From contig DOUE01000025.1 of the NCBI GenBank assembly GCA_003520745.1, positions 14,663-41,604 of the forward strand: a stretch of 26,942 nucleotides of DNA, read 5' to 3'. A program made the translations under genes and the position numbers. Shown here piece after piece: positions 14,960 to 22,185 of this stretch. The stretch's first letter is position 1; every line of letters starts with the position of its first letter. The notes below the pieces were generated by a model. The model had not been told where the DNA came from, ran no database searches, and saw only the letters and a program-made list of their open reading frames with translations. The stretch comes from Erysipelotrichaceae bacterium. GTDB lineage: Bacteria > Bacillota_I > Bacilli_A > Erysipelotrichales > Erysipelotrichaceae.

Positions 14960-16338
14960 GCCTTCACCTCCCGTTCACTCATTCTCTCTAACAAAGCCCG
15001 CTTGGCGGATAACGCTTGCGGTTCGGTTTTTGTGCCATAAAGGATGAACACGGTATCGACCTTATCCAAATCCACCAACTGCACGGCGGATGCTTCATCC
15101 GGGGCACCGTTGACACGATCCTCCCCTATCCCTGACAGTTTATAGCGGGCGATGAAATCAAGATAACGCATCCCTCCGAAAAGCACTTGGGTGATGTTGG
15201 GTTGGTTCAGGTATTCGAAGTCCGTATCGTAGATGAAGGCGATGTTCTCGCTGACCGTATGATGGTCGGAGGCCTCGTTCATCAATACGACACCGATTCT
15301 CTCATGACGAGGATATCTGCGGATAAAGTCACAGACACGTGAAGTCGCGATCGGGTTTTGGTCTTTGGCCATCATGACGATGACTTTTTTCCCGTTGAGT
15401 TCGCTGACATCATAGCGGCTCTTGACGACCTCGATCCCATCGAAATGATGCAGGATTTCTTTCGTTTTCATCCCGAACGTATGTAGCAAGGCGATCGCGG
15501 CGACGCTGTTATACAAGTCTGTGATGTTATCGCCGATTTTCTTTACTTCGAAGTACTCGTCGAAAATCCGCAACGTCATTTTCTTCCTTGTTTCATCCAC
15601 ATGGGTGATCACCACATCCCCCTTGGGTGATGTGTATCCGCATCCCTCGCAGTGCGCCTTCCCTAAATGGTGGTAACGATTGAAATCAAAGGTCAGACGA
15701 TGTCCGCACTTTAAACAATAATGGATATCCTTGATGCGGCTATCGCGTATTTCCACTTCGTTCTCAAGACGGTCGACACCAAACGTAACCCGGCGATTAT
15801 CGGGCTTCAAGTTGAGCGAGATCAAATCATCCGCATTCAGGATTAGCGTCGTTTCCGAAGGAATCGTCTCTTGCAGGATATCGGCGATGTACCCGACGTG
15901 GGCATTGCGGCGATAGGAGTCCCGAAAGAGATTGGTGACCACCAGATACGTCGGCTTTAGGTAAGGATAAATCTTGGGCGAAACCCGCTCGTCGATCTCC
16001 AGCACGCAGTATTCCGCTTTTCTCTTCCCCCAGAACGTCGTCGCTTCAAGCATCGTCACGATGATCCCTTCTTGGATGTTGCTTCCCAACGCATTGTTGG
16101 CATAAGGGATCTTCGCGGCTTTCAAAACATCCCCAATCATGTTGGAGACGGTGGTTTTCCCGTTGGTACCCGTAACACCGATAAGGACCGGGGGTTTCTC
16201 GATATGCTTTAAAAACTGCGGACAGATTTTCATCGCCAACCCGCCGGGGAAATGCGTTGCATTTCGTCCGATCGCCCGTAGTGCGAAAATCGCGGATCGT
16301 GCCGTCAAGATCGCTCCATAGTATCGTAAAGGTTTCAT
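14956..16338 (-). CDS. MurT-like Mur ligase (DUF1727 C-terminus), diverged
   Basis: This 460-residue protein has the MurT layout: Mur ligase ATP-binding GTNGKTT (57-63), NNALGSN, EIDERVSPK, NLFRD (136-140), LNADD, a Cys4 zinc ribbon (Cys208, Cys211, Cys230, Cys233) and a C-terminal DUF1727 domain. MurT with GatD amidates the D-Glu of lipid II. Two regions differ from the MurT I recall: the segment after NLFRD, and the NDNAADGRDTSWIYD region, which becomes NEASDHHTVSENIAFIYD (354-371) and contained the Asp said to complete the GatD triad. ATPase motifs look intact, so ligase activity may persist, perhaps with free ammonia or another donor. AGGAG precedes ATG 16338. No other wall gene is nearby. 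Confidence 0.87.
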   Translation of the reverse strand: MKPLRYYGAILTARSAIFALRAIGRNATHFPGGLAMKICPQFLKHIEKPPVLIGVTGTNGKTTVSNMIGDVLKAAKIPYANNALGSNIQEGIIVTMLEATTFWGKRKAEYCVLEIDERVSPKIYPYLKPTYLVVTNLFRDSYRRNAHVGYIADILQETIPSETTLILNADDLISLNLKPDNRRVTFGVDRLENEVEIRDSRIKDIHYCLKCGHRLTFDFNRYHHLGKAHCEGCGYTSPKGDVVITHVDETRKKMTLRIFDEYFEVKKIGDNITDLYNSVAAIALLHTFGMKTKEILHHFDGIEVVKSRYDVSELNGKKVIVMMAKDQNPIATSRVCDFIRRYPRHERIGVVLMNEASDHHTVSENIAFIYDTDFEYLNQPNITQVLFGGMRYLDFIARYKLSGIGEDRVNGAPDEASAVQLVDLDKVDTVFILYGTKTEPQALSAKRALLERMSEREVKA

Positions 16339-16362
16339 GTCCGACTCCTCTCCATTTTGTCT

Positions 16363-16392
16363 ATTTTAACCTATTTTTACAGGGTGTGTCTA
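16363..16392 (-). promoter_or_regulatory. Promoter of the murT-gatD-like pair
   Basis: Minus strand: TAGACA (16387-16392), 18 bases, TAAAAT (16363-16368), both five of six to consensus. Confidence 0.6.
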
Positions 16393-16401
16393 TTTCCCAT
16401 G

Positions 16402-16424
16402 AAAAAAAGCCGGTGTTCCGGCTT
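16402..16424 (-). terminator. Terminator of the yccF-PHP-rimO operon
   Basis: AAGCCGG-AACA-CCGGCTT on the minus strand (16407-16424), followed by a run of T, begins at the rimO stop codon. Confidence 0.85.
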
Positions 16425-17718
16425 ATTTGATTTCAATCCCGACCAAATCATGGCCTTGCGCCGCTTCAATGCGGACATTGACGAATTCACCGCTACGGAT
16501 CAATCGATTCGATGTGAAACGGACTTCCCCGTCGATGTTGTCAGGGGCGCTATGGATCGAGCGTCCATGATAGCTGTAACTGTTGGCATCGCGCGATTCA
16601 CAGAGGACTTCGATGGTCTTATTGATCCATTCCTCACCTTTTCGCTGTGCGATGTCGGATTGAAGCGTCATCAATTCACGCAGTCTTCTCGCTTTGACTT
16701 CCTCGTCGATTTGATCATTTAGATCAAACGCCGGGGTATCCTCTTCCGGTGAATAGGTGAACGCCCCCAAACGGTCGAATCCGATTTCTTTGGTGAAATC
16801 GAGCAAGGTTTTGAATTGTTCCTCGGTTTCACCCGGGAAACCCACGATCATCGTCGTACGCAAGATCGCGTTTGGAAATACCGCGCGGATCTTACGAACG
16901 ACTTCCCTCAAGTTTTGCGCATTCCCCTTACGGTTCATCTTCTGCAACATCTCGTTGTCCGCGTGCTGCACGGGGATGTCGAAATACGGGATCACTTTCG
17001 GGTTACGCCGCATCGATTCCAGTAATTCGTCGCTGACCGCGTTGGGATACATATAAAGGATGCGGATCCAATGAAACGGAAGCGCACTGAGTTGGTCCAA
17101 CAACCCCGCTAACCCGGCGTTCTTTAAATCTTCGCCGTAGCGCGTGGTATCCTGGGCGATCAACACCAATTCCTTGACCCCTTGATCCGCCAATATCTTC
17201 GCTTCTTCCATGATCTCGCCTTGCGGATAGGACACCATGTTCCCTCTGATCAGCGGGATCGCGCAATAGGTGCACCGGTTGGAACACCCTTCCGAAATCT
17301 TGAGGTAGGCGGTGTAGGGTTTGGTCGTCAACAGACGTTCCATCTTCCCGTAGCTCCCCTTGATTTCGACCCCGAGTTCTTCGGTCAGAATCTCGGAAAG
17401 TCTGGCGTATTCCGATACGCCGATGAATCGGTCGACTTCCGGTAGTTCCGTTTCCAATTCTTTTTTATATCGTTGGGCCAGACAGCCCAGGACGATCAGC
17501 TTTTGACACTTCCCATCCTTATATTCCGCCATTTCCAGGATCGTGTCGATCCCTTCTTTCTTGGCGGGGTCGATGAACCCGCAGGTATTGATGAAGATCA
17601 CGTCGGCGTCTTCGGGTCGGTTGGTGATCGTGTGTCCGTTGGTTTTCAATAACCCCATGACCCTCTCGCTATCGACCAAATTCTTACTACATCCCAAGGA
17701 TACGAATCCAATCTTCAT
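16423..17718 (-). CDS. rimO: Ribosomal protein S12 methylthiotransferase RimO
   Basis: This 431-residue radical SAM enzyme adds a methylthio group to an aspartate of ribosomal protein S12. The N-terminal UPF0004 domain binds one iron-sulfur cluster through Cys10 (SLGCSKN), Cys46 (NTCGF) and Cys79 (LGCLAQRY). The radical SAM motif CSNRCTYC supplies Cys145, Cys149 and Cys152. A C-terminal TRAM domain, with EVLCESRDANSYSYHGRS and an ending DLVGIEIK, binds substrate. SLGCSKNLVDSE separates RimO from the tRNA enzymes MiaB and MtaB. The start codon overlaps the stop of the PHP gene by ATGA, and the operon ends with a hairpin at the rimO stop. Confidence 0.96.
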   Translation of the reverse strand: MKIGFVSLGCSKNLVDSERVMGLLKTNGHTITNRPEDADVIFINTCGFIDPAKKEGIDTILEMAEYKDGKCQKLIVLGCLAQRYKKELETELPEVDRFIGVSEYARLSEILTEELGVEIKGSYGKMERLLTTKPYTAYLKISEGCSNRCTYCAIPLIRGNMVSYPQGEIMEEAKILADQGVKELVLIAQDTTRYGEDLKNAGLAGLLDQLSALPFHWIRILYMYPNAVSDELLESMRRNPKVIPYFDIPVQHADNEMLQKMNRKGNAQNLREVVRKIRAVFPNAILRTTMIVGFPGETEEQFKTLLDFTKEIGFDRLGAFTYSPEEDTPAFDLNDQIDEEVKARRLRELMTLQSDIAQRKGEEWINKTIEVLCESRDANSYSYHGRSIHSAPDNIDGEVRFTSNRLIRSGEFVNVRIEAAQGHDLVGIEIK

Positions 17719-18602
17719 TTTCGTCCTCTTTCCATCATTTCGACGATCGCCTGCGCATCGCAGGGACAGTGTGTCAAACCGAGTTTGATTTTCGGTTTCG
17801 TTTTACCATGATAATCGCTTCCGCAGGTAAAAAGCAAGTTCATTTTCTTCGCATAGGCGATATAGAAGGCATTCTGCAGTTCGCCGTGATAGGAACTGAA
17901 CGCTTCGATGCCGTCCAATCCCAACGACGACAATTCATCCAACACCGCCTTGTCTTCCTTCACATTATTGCCGGGATGCGCCAACACGGCGATCCCGCCC
18001 GTTTCATGGACCAAGCGGATACTCTCGCTCATCGAAGGGACATCCACTTCCACATAGGCGATCTTCCCTTGGGAGAGATAATCCCAATAGAAGTTGACCA
18101 AGGGGTTGTCGCTGCGCGAACCGCCCGGGAAATACTTCCGGAGTTCTTCGACTTTACGATTCTCTTCATTCTCCAGCAGCCATTCGCAGATGACTTCGCC
18201 GGTGATCAGCTTACCCTTTGCGACGTGACGCAATGCGTCCATGGGGAACGCGAAGCCGAAGTGCGAGGCAAGCAAGTCGAGGCGCTCCTGCGTCGCCGCT
18301 TCTTCGTTGATCCGCATGTTTTCCTCAAGCTTTTCATACCGCGGGTCGAACGGGTCGATGAAATAGCCCAACAGATGATAATCCCTACCCTTGTGACGAC
18401 AAGAGATTTCGATCGCGTCGATCCAGCGGGTACTTGTTTTCAAATTCATACGATGACGTTCGAGGCAGGCGTTGACGCTGTCGTGATCGGCGATCGCCGC
18501 GACGCTCAACCCGGCTTCTTCCGCTTGACGGATCAGGCTTTCGACGGTATACTCCCCGTCGTCGCTATGGATGCTGTGGATATGCAGGTCGATGTTTCCC
18601 AT
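17715..18602 (-). CDS. PHP-domain phosphoesterase
   Basis: This 295-residue metal-dependent phosphoesterase of the PHP superfamily starts MGNIDLHIHSIHSDDGEYT, with metal ligands Asp5, His7 and His9. Further ligand motifs are ADHDS (about 38-42), GIAVLAHPG and a C-terminal CGSDYHG. The order and length match the stand-alone group that includes RNase AM/YciV-type 3',5'-nucleotide phosphatases, so action on short RNA or pAp is possible but not proven here. AGGAGG immediately precedes the ATG at 18602 and overlaps the yccF stop, and the 3' end overlaps rimO by ATGA. It is therefore the middle gene of a tight three-gene operon. Confidence 0.9.
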   Translation of the reverse strand: MGNIDLHIHSIHSDDGEYTVESLIRQAEEAGLSVAAIADHDSVNACLERHRMNLKTSTRWIDAIEISCRHKGRDYHLLGYFIDPFDPRYEKLEENMRINEEAATQERLDLLASHFGFAFPMDALRHVAKGKLITGEVICEWLLENEENRKVEELRKYFPGGSRSDNPLVNFYWDYLSQGKIAYVEVDVPSMSESIRLVHETGGIAVLAHPGNNVKEDKAVLDELSSLGLDGIEAFSSYHGELQNAFYIAYAKKMNLLFTCGSDYHGKTKPKIKLGLTHCPCDAQAIVEMMERGRK

Positions 18603-18611
18603 ATGAACCTC

Positions 18612-18989
18612 CTAGAACACCCTTCGCTGGATAACGCTCGCCCCGAAGGGAAACAAAGCCAACTGGACGAACTTGAAACACTGGATCCCAAACGGGATCC
18701 CGATGATCGTCATGCAATAGATCAGTCCGATCGTCAAGGCCGCGACAGCCAATTCCCAACCGAAAACCACGATCCAGATCAGATTCATCAAGGTCGATCC
18801 GACGCCGACGTTTCCGTAGCGGATTTCTTTCCCGAACGGCCACAGGACCAAGCCTGCGATCTTAAAACATTGGATCCCGAAAGGGATACCGATGATGGTG
18901 ATGCATAGAATCAAGCCTGCGACCAACCAACCCAACGCAAGCAACGCCCCGCCGAGACAAACCCAAAGCAAATTTCCGAGAATGCGCAT
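18612..18989 (-). CDS. yccF: YccF-domain membrane protein
   Basis: This 125-residue membrane protein consists of two YccF (DUF307) repeats. The sequence TIIGIPFGIQCFK occurs twice, at residues 31-43 and 94-106, each after a Leu-rich helix and followed by an aromatic LWPFG or LFPFG turn. The underlying DNA is also repeated, which shows an internal duplication that is normal for this family. Its function is unknown. GGAGGG (18997-19002) supports the ATG at 18989. It is the first gene of the operon with the PHP gene and rimO, 9 bases before the former, and has a good promoter upstream. Confidence 0.92.
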   Translation of the reverse strand: MRILGNLLWVCLGGALLALGWLVAGLILCITIIGIPFGIQCFKIAGLVLWPFGKEIRYGNVGVGSTLMNLIWIVVFGWELAVAALTIGLIYCMTIIGIPFGIQCFKFVQLALFPFGASVIQRRVF

Positions 18990-19012
18990 GGTTTAACCCT
19001 CCAAACAGGGCT

Positions 19013-19042
19013 ATTATACTCCAAAACGACGCTTTTTTCCAA
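19013..19042 (-). promoter_or_regulatory. Promoter of the yccF operon
   Basis: Minus strand: TTGGAA (19037-19042), 18 bases and a perfect TATAAT (19013-19018), just upstream of the ribosome site of yccF. Confidence 0.65.
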
Positions 19043-19062
19043 TTCTCGACGCCGCTCTTGTA

Positions 19063-19091
19063 TTTAGGCTCATCTTTCATTACACTATAGT
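19063..19091 (+). promoter_or_regulatory. Candidate promoter of alaR-alaT
   Basis: TTTAGG (19063-19068), 17 bases, TATAGT (19086-19091). The -35 is weak, as expected if a regulator helps. Confidence 0.45.
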
Positions 19092-19109
19092 CAACACATG
19101 GAGGTCACG

Positions 19110-19592
19110 ATGGATAACTTGCTCGGATTATTGAAACAGAACGCACGATTAAGCATCAAAGAATTAGCCGTCTTATTGAACCAAAGCGAGGAAGTGGTCG
19201 CCAAAGCCTTGGAAGCCTATGAAAAACAGGGCATCATCAAAGGGTATCAGGCGGTCTTGAACTACGAGAAACTCGACAACGCCCCCGTGTTCGCCTTGAT
19301 CGAACTCAAAGTCCAACCCAAGAAAGAACTGGGGTTTCAGGAAATCGCGGATCGCGTGATGGCGCTTGAAGAAGTGGAAGACGTGTATCTGATGGCCGGG
19401 AACTACGACCTTGCGGTCTTCGTCAAGGGAAAGACGATGCAGGAAGTCGCGATGTTCGTGGCGAAGCGTCTCTCGACGCTGGATTCCGTCTTGTCGACCG
19501 CGACGCACTTCGTGCTGACGAAATACAAACAAGACGGAGTGATCTTGAAGGATGAAGAGAAAAAAGAACTTCGCGGACAAATGGTGGTCTGA
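19110..19592 (+). CDS. alaR: Lrp/AsnC family transcriptional regulator, AlaR-like
   Basis: This 160-residue DNA-binding protein has an N-terminal winged helix-turn-helix (about 1-60, with LLKQNARLSIKELAVLLN and a recognition helix before YEKQGIIKGY). A C-terminal RAM ligand-binding and oligomerisation domain (about 65-140) includes VEDVYLMAGNYDLAVFVKG. GGAGGT (19100-19105) selects ATG 19110; an in-frame ATG at 19098 precedes that site and is rejected. Its stop overlaps the aminotransferase start (TGATG). The same gene pair in Bacillus subtilis, alaR-alaT (yugG-yugH), controls and performs alanine synthesis, and the symbol is given on that basis. Regulation of its own operon is likely. Confidence 0.85.
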   Translation: MDNLLGLLKQNARLSIKELAVLLNQSEEVVAKALEAYEKQGIIKGYQAVLNYEKLDNAPVFALIELKVQPKKELGFQEIADRVMALEEVEDVYLMAGNYDLAVFVKGKTMQEVAMFVAKRLSTLDSVLSTATHFVLTKYKQDGVILKDEEKKELRGQMVV

Positions 19593-20764
19593 TGAAAAAG
19601 ATCCCCGTCAACCGCAATCTGGATTCATTGAAACCCTCGGGGATCCGGAAGTTCTTCGATATCGCCAATGAAATGAAGGATGTCATTTCCCTCAGCATCG
19701 GCGAACCCGACTTCCAAACCCCTTGGCATATCCGTCAAGCCGGCATCCAAGCCGCCGAAGAAGGAAAAACCTGGTATTCCCCAAGCATGGGCTTTTTGGC
19801 TCTGCGCGAGGAAATCTCAAGCTACCTACAACGACGATTCGATCTGCACTATAGCCCCAAAAGCGAAGTCTTGGTGACGGTCGGCGCCTCCGAGGCGATC
19901 GATACGATCTTCCGCGCGCTGATCAACGAAGGCGACGAAGTGTTGGTCATCCAACCCTCCTTCGTCTGTTACGACCCGCTGATCCGGATGTCGGGGGGGA
20001 TCCCGGTCATTTTGGAAACCAAGGCCGAAAACAAGTTCAAACTGACCGCAAACGAACTGAAAAACAAAATCACACCGAAGACACGGATGTTGGTGATCAG
20101 TTTCCCCACCAACCCGACCGGCGCGATCATGGAAAAAGAAGAGTTGGAAGCGTTGGCCGAAGTGTTGCGCGATACCGAGATCCTCGTTTTGTCCGATGAA
20201 ATCTATTGCGAACTGAACTATACCGAGAAAAGCCATGTCTCGATCGCCAGTCTGCCCGAAATGCGGGAGAGGACGATCCTGGTCAACGGTTTCTCGAAGT
20301 CCTATGCCATGACCGGATGGCGCATCGGATATACCTGCGCGCCGGTTGAAATCATCGAACAGCTCACCAAGATCCACCAATACATGGTCATGTGCGCACC
20401 GACGATCTCCCAATACGCGGCGATCGAGGCGATGAAACACGGGGACGAGGATGTCAAGAGGACGCGCAACGAATACAACATGCGTCGCCGTTATCTCGTC
20501 GACCGCCTGAACGCGATGGGCTTGAATTGCTTCGAACCCGAAGGCGCGTTCTACGCCTTCCCCTGCATCCGCTCGACCGGATTGACCAGCGAAGAATTCT
20601 GCGAAAAACTGATCTACTCGAAACAAGTCGCGGTCGTCCCGGGCACGGCGTTTGGCGATTGCGGCGAAGGCTTCATCCGCATTTCCTATTCCTACTCACT
20701 CAAACACATCACGGAAGCGATGAACCGTATGGAATCCTTCCTCAACGAACTAAAGCATGAATGA
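19592..20764 (+). CDS. alaT: Class I PLP aminotransferase, AlaT-like
   Basis: This 390-residue fold-type I aminotransferase makes an internal aldimine through Lys236 in NGFSKSYAMTGWRIGY. Asn174 in PTNPTG and Asp202 with Tyr205 in SDEIYCEL hold the cofactor, and the C-terminal GFIRISYSYS supplies the Arg that binds the substrate carboxylate. The N-terminal LSIGEPDFQTP motif is typical of the aspartate/alanine group. Coupling to an Lrp-type regulator by a TGATG overlap matches alaR-alaT of B. subtilis, where AlaT makes alanine from pyruvate. An aspartate or aromatic substrate cannot be excluded from sequence alone. A terminator lies about 75 bases after the stop. Confidence 0.87.
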   Translation: MKKIPVNRNLDSLKPSGIRKFFDIANEMKDVISLSIGEPDFQTPWHIRQAGIQAAEEGKTWYSPSMGFLALREEISSYLQRRFDLHYSPKSEVLVTVGASEAIDTIFRALINEGDEVLVIQPSFVCYDPLIRMSGGIPVILETKAENKFKLTANELKNKITPKTRMLVISFPTNPTGAIMEKEELEALAEVLRDTEILVLSDEIYCELNYTEKSHVSIASLPEMRERTILVNGFSKSYAMTGWRIGYTCAPVEIIEQLTKIHQYMVMCAPTISQYAAIEAMKHGDEDVKRTRNEYNMRRRYLVDRLNAMGLNCFEPEGAFYAFPCIRSTGLTSEEFCEKLIYSKQVAVVPGTAFGDCGEGFIRISYSYSLKHITEAMNRMESFLNELKHE

Positions 20765-20838
20765 TTGATGACGATGTCCGGTATAATCTGCAATTCATGA
20801 CTGCACATTCGAAACGATCGTCAACAGCAAAAGTAAAT

Positions 20839-20871
20839 AGCACCGAGAATTTGCGTTCGGTGCTTTTTTTC
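20839..20871 (+). terminator. Intrinsic terminator downstream of alaT
   Basis: AGCACCGA-N10-TCGGTGCT (20839-20846 with 20857-20864) forms an 8-bp stem followed by seven T. Confidence 0.88.
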
Positions 20872-20956
20872 GATTGAAATAGATCAAGAAAACCAATCAA
20901 CCCATTAATTCCTTATCGATCTTTCCTACGTTTTCAAATATGACGATTTCGAAATC

Positions 20957-21298
20957 TTATCCACCCCAACCGCCGGTTTCAATTTCTACACTCACCGCTT
21001 TACCTTCACTAAATCGTATCATGTAATATTTCGGCCAACTCGTTCCCAGAAAGCCTACTTTTGCGCGATCGGTAACATATCCAGCGAACGATATTTCAGT
21101 CCCTTCGTCACGATAAAACACTTTATCAAACTCTCCGTATCTTTCAACGATCTGTTTTGCACTTTTCCCAACGATAAATCTTTCATTGTATTTGAAATGA
21201 GTGGGATGTGAATACCAAAAGAGCCCGATGATGATTAGGCTGGTCAATGATATCATCCACATACCCGATAAAAACACCTTGTTCTTTTGAAGTTTCAT
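20957..21298 (-). CDS. Small membrane-anchored protein of unknown function
   Basis: This 113-residue protein has one N-terminal hydrophobic helix (about 10-29) after a basic start, then a soluble domain presumably outside the membrane. The segment FIVGKSAKQIVERYGEFDKV resembles the short helix-turn found in SmpA/BamE-like and related small secreted proteins. It is followed by beta-rich sequence and a terminal GGWGG. I do not recognise a named family. AGAGG precedes the ATG at 21298. The gene and its flanks look richer in A+T than the surrounding genes, which may mean different origin or weaker constraint. It lies 57 bases downstream of the YwaF-like gene, so it could be transcribed with it. 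Confidence 0.7.
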   Translation of the reverse strand: MKLQKNKVFLSGMWMISLTSLIIIGLFWYSHPTHFKYNERFIVGKSAKQIVERYGEFDKVFYRDEGTEISFAGYVTDRAKVGFLGTSWPKYYMIRFSEGKAVSVEIETGGWGG

Positions 21299-21354
21299 AG
21301 AACCTCTTTCTCAAAATCATGACCGGATGCGTCAGAAAATCCAGAATGCATAAA

Positions 21355-22098
21355 TCATCCTTGTTTCTTAAGTTTATAAGCGATTCCCCAAGGAATGTAA
21401 ATGACGATCCACACGGCGAACACCAACAGGACAAGGAGTCCGATGTAACCCGGATTCCCTGCGATATCCTCCAGGATCACCAACGGGGATCCCGGCGAGG
21501 GATAATTCAGGAAAAAGAAATTCGTATCCCAGATCTTGTTCAGGAAGTAGAGCGGGGTCGAAAGGATCGCCATCAAGGCAAGCATCCAGGTCGTCCGCCT
21601 AAATTTCGGTTTGGATTCCCCTCCCGTCAGCAATAACACCGCGAAGATCGTCATCGCCCCGTGGACGCCGTAGCTATGGATGGACTGGAAATTCCCCAAG
21701 GGGATATGTAGCCAATCCGGGAAGAGCAGCGCCGCCAAGGCGCCGGGGAGACCCAGCCAATACATGAATTCACGGCTGACCGCATCCCGTTTGAACGCAT
21801 AGATGAACACGGCGATTTCGGTGACCGCGCAAAGATGCAAGGGCATGTATTCGAGTTTGTACGCGCCTTGAAGTGCGTAGATGAGTTGACGCGCCACTTC
21901 CGACAGGACGATCAAGGTCGCAAACCAACGAAGGAAGGACTTGCGTCTCATCGGATTCATGTGGTGGTAGAGATAGACCAGGAAACATCCGAAAACGAAA
22001 ATACATGCGAGCCAGATAAGATGTTCGGTTCCAAACCATGCATACTCCTGAACTTCGAAGACTCCGGGAACAGCGAAGAAATCCTTGATACTTTCCAT
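21355..22098 (-). CDS. YwaF-like TIGR02206 membrane protein
   Basis: This 247-residue protein has about seven hydrophobic segments and matches the YwaF/TIGR02206 family of Gram-positive membrane proteins, related to TMEM164-like folds. Family marks are FGTEHLIW (22-29), YMPLHLCAVTEI near the middle, and IHSYGVHGAM, which together place conserved His residues on helix ends. The biochemical role is unknown. AGAGGT with a 7-base spacing favours ATG 22098; an open extension to 22173 runs into the terminator of the upstream gene and is rejected. It has its own promoter candidate. Confidence 0.87.
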   Translation of the reverse strand: MESIKDFFAVPGVFEVQEYAWFGTEHLIWLACIFVFGCFLVYLYHHMNPMRRKSFLRWFATLIVLSEVARQLIYALQGAYKLEYMPLHLCAVTEIAVFIYAFKRDAVSREFMYWLGLPGALAALLFPDWLHIPLGNFQSIHSYGVHGAMTIFAVLLLTGGESKPKFRRTTWMLALMAILSTPLYFLNKIWDTNFFFLNYPSPGSPLVILEDIAGNPGYIGLLVLLVFAVWIVIYIPWGIAYKLKKQG

Positions 22099-22117
22099 AG
22101 GGCTACCTCTTTTCTCT

Positions 22118-22146
22118 ATCCTATCAAGAAATGCATTCCATCTCAA
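22118..22146 (-). promoter_or_regulatory. Promoter of the YwaF-like gene
   Basis: Minus strand: TTGAGA (22141-22146), 17 bases, TAGGAT (22118-22123). Confidence 0.5.
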
Positions 22147-22155
22147 CGGGAATCG

Positions 22156-22185
22156 AAAAAAAGAACTAAACAATTCGTTTAGTTC
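22156..22185 (-). terminator. Terminator of the padR-DUF4097 operon
   Basis: GAACTAAAC-N5-GTTTAGTTC on the minus strand (22163-22185) is a 9-bp stem followed by seven T. The DUF4097 stop codon lies inside the stem. Confidence 0.9.

Noticed and set aside
14246..16338. Canonical MurT-GatD lipid II amidation as the annotation
   Set aside because: The fold and gene pairing fit, but the GatD nucleophile and His are missing, so the usual activity should not be assigned without qualification.
17769..18908. Long open frame of 379 codons on the plus strand
   Set aside because: It is antisense to the PHP and yccF genes, has no ribosome site, and has His/Asp/Arg-rich composition typical of mirror frames. 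The minus-strand genes have clear family motifs.
18678..18930. Near-identical DNA repeats containing GGGATCC/GGGATACC
   Set aside because: They encode the two YccF repeats of one protein and are explained by the normal internal duplication of that family.
19826..20626. Long open frame on the minus strand inside alaT
   Set aside because: Antisense shadow of a well-supported aminotransferase; composition biased to Asp/Arg/Phe and no ribosome site.
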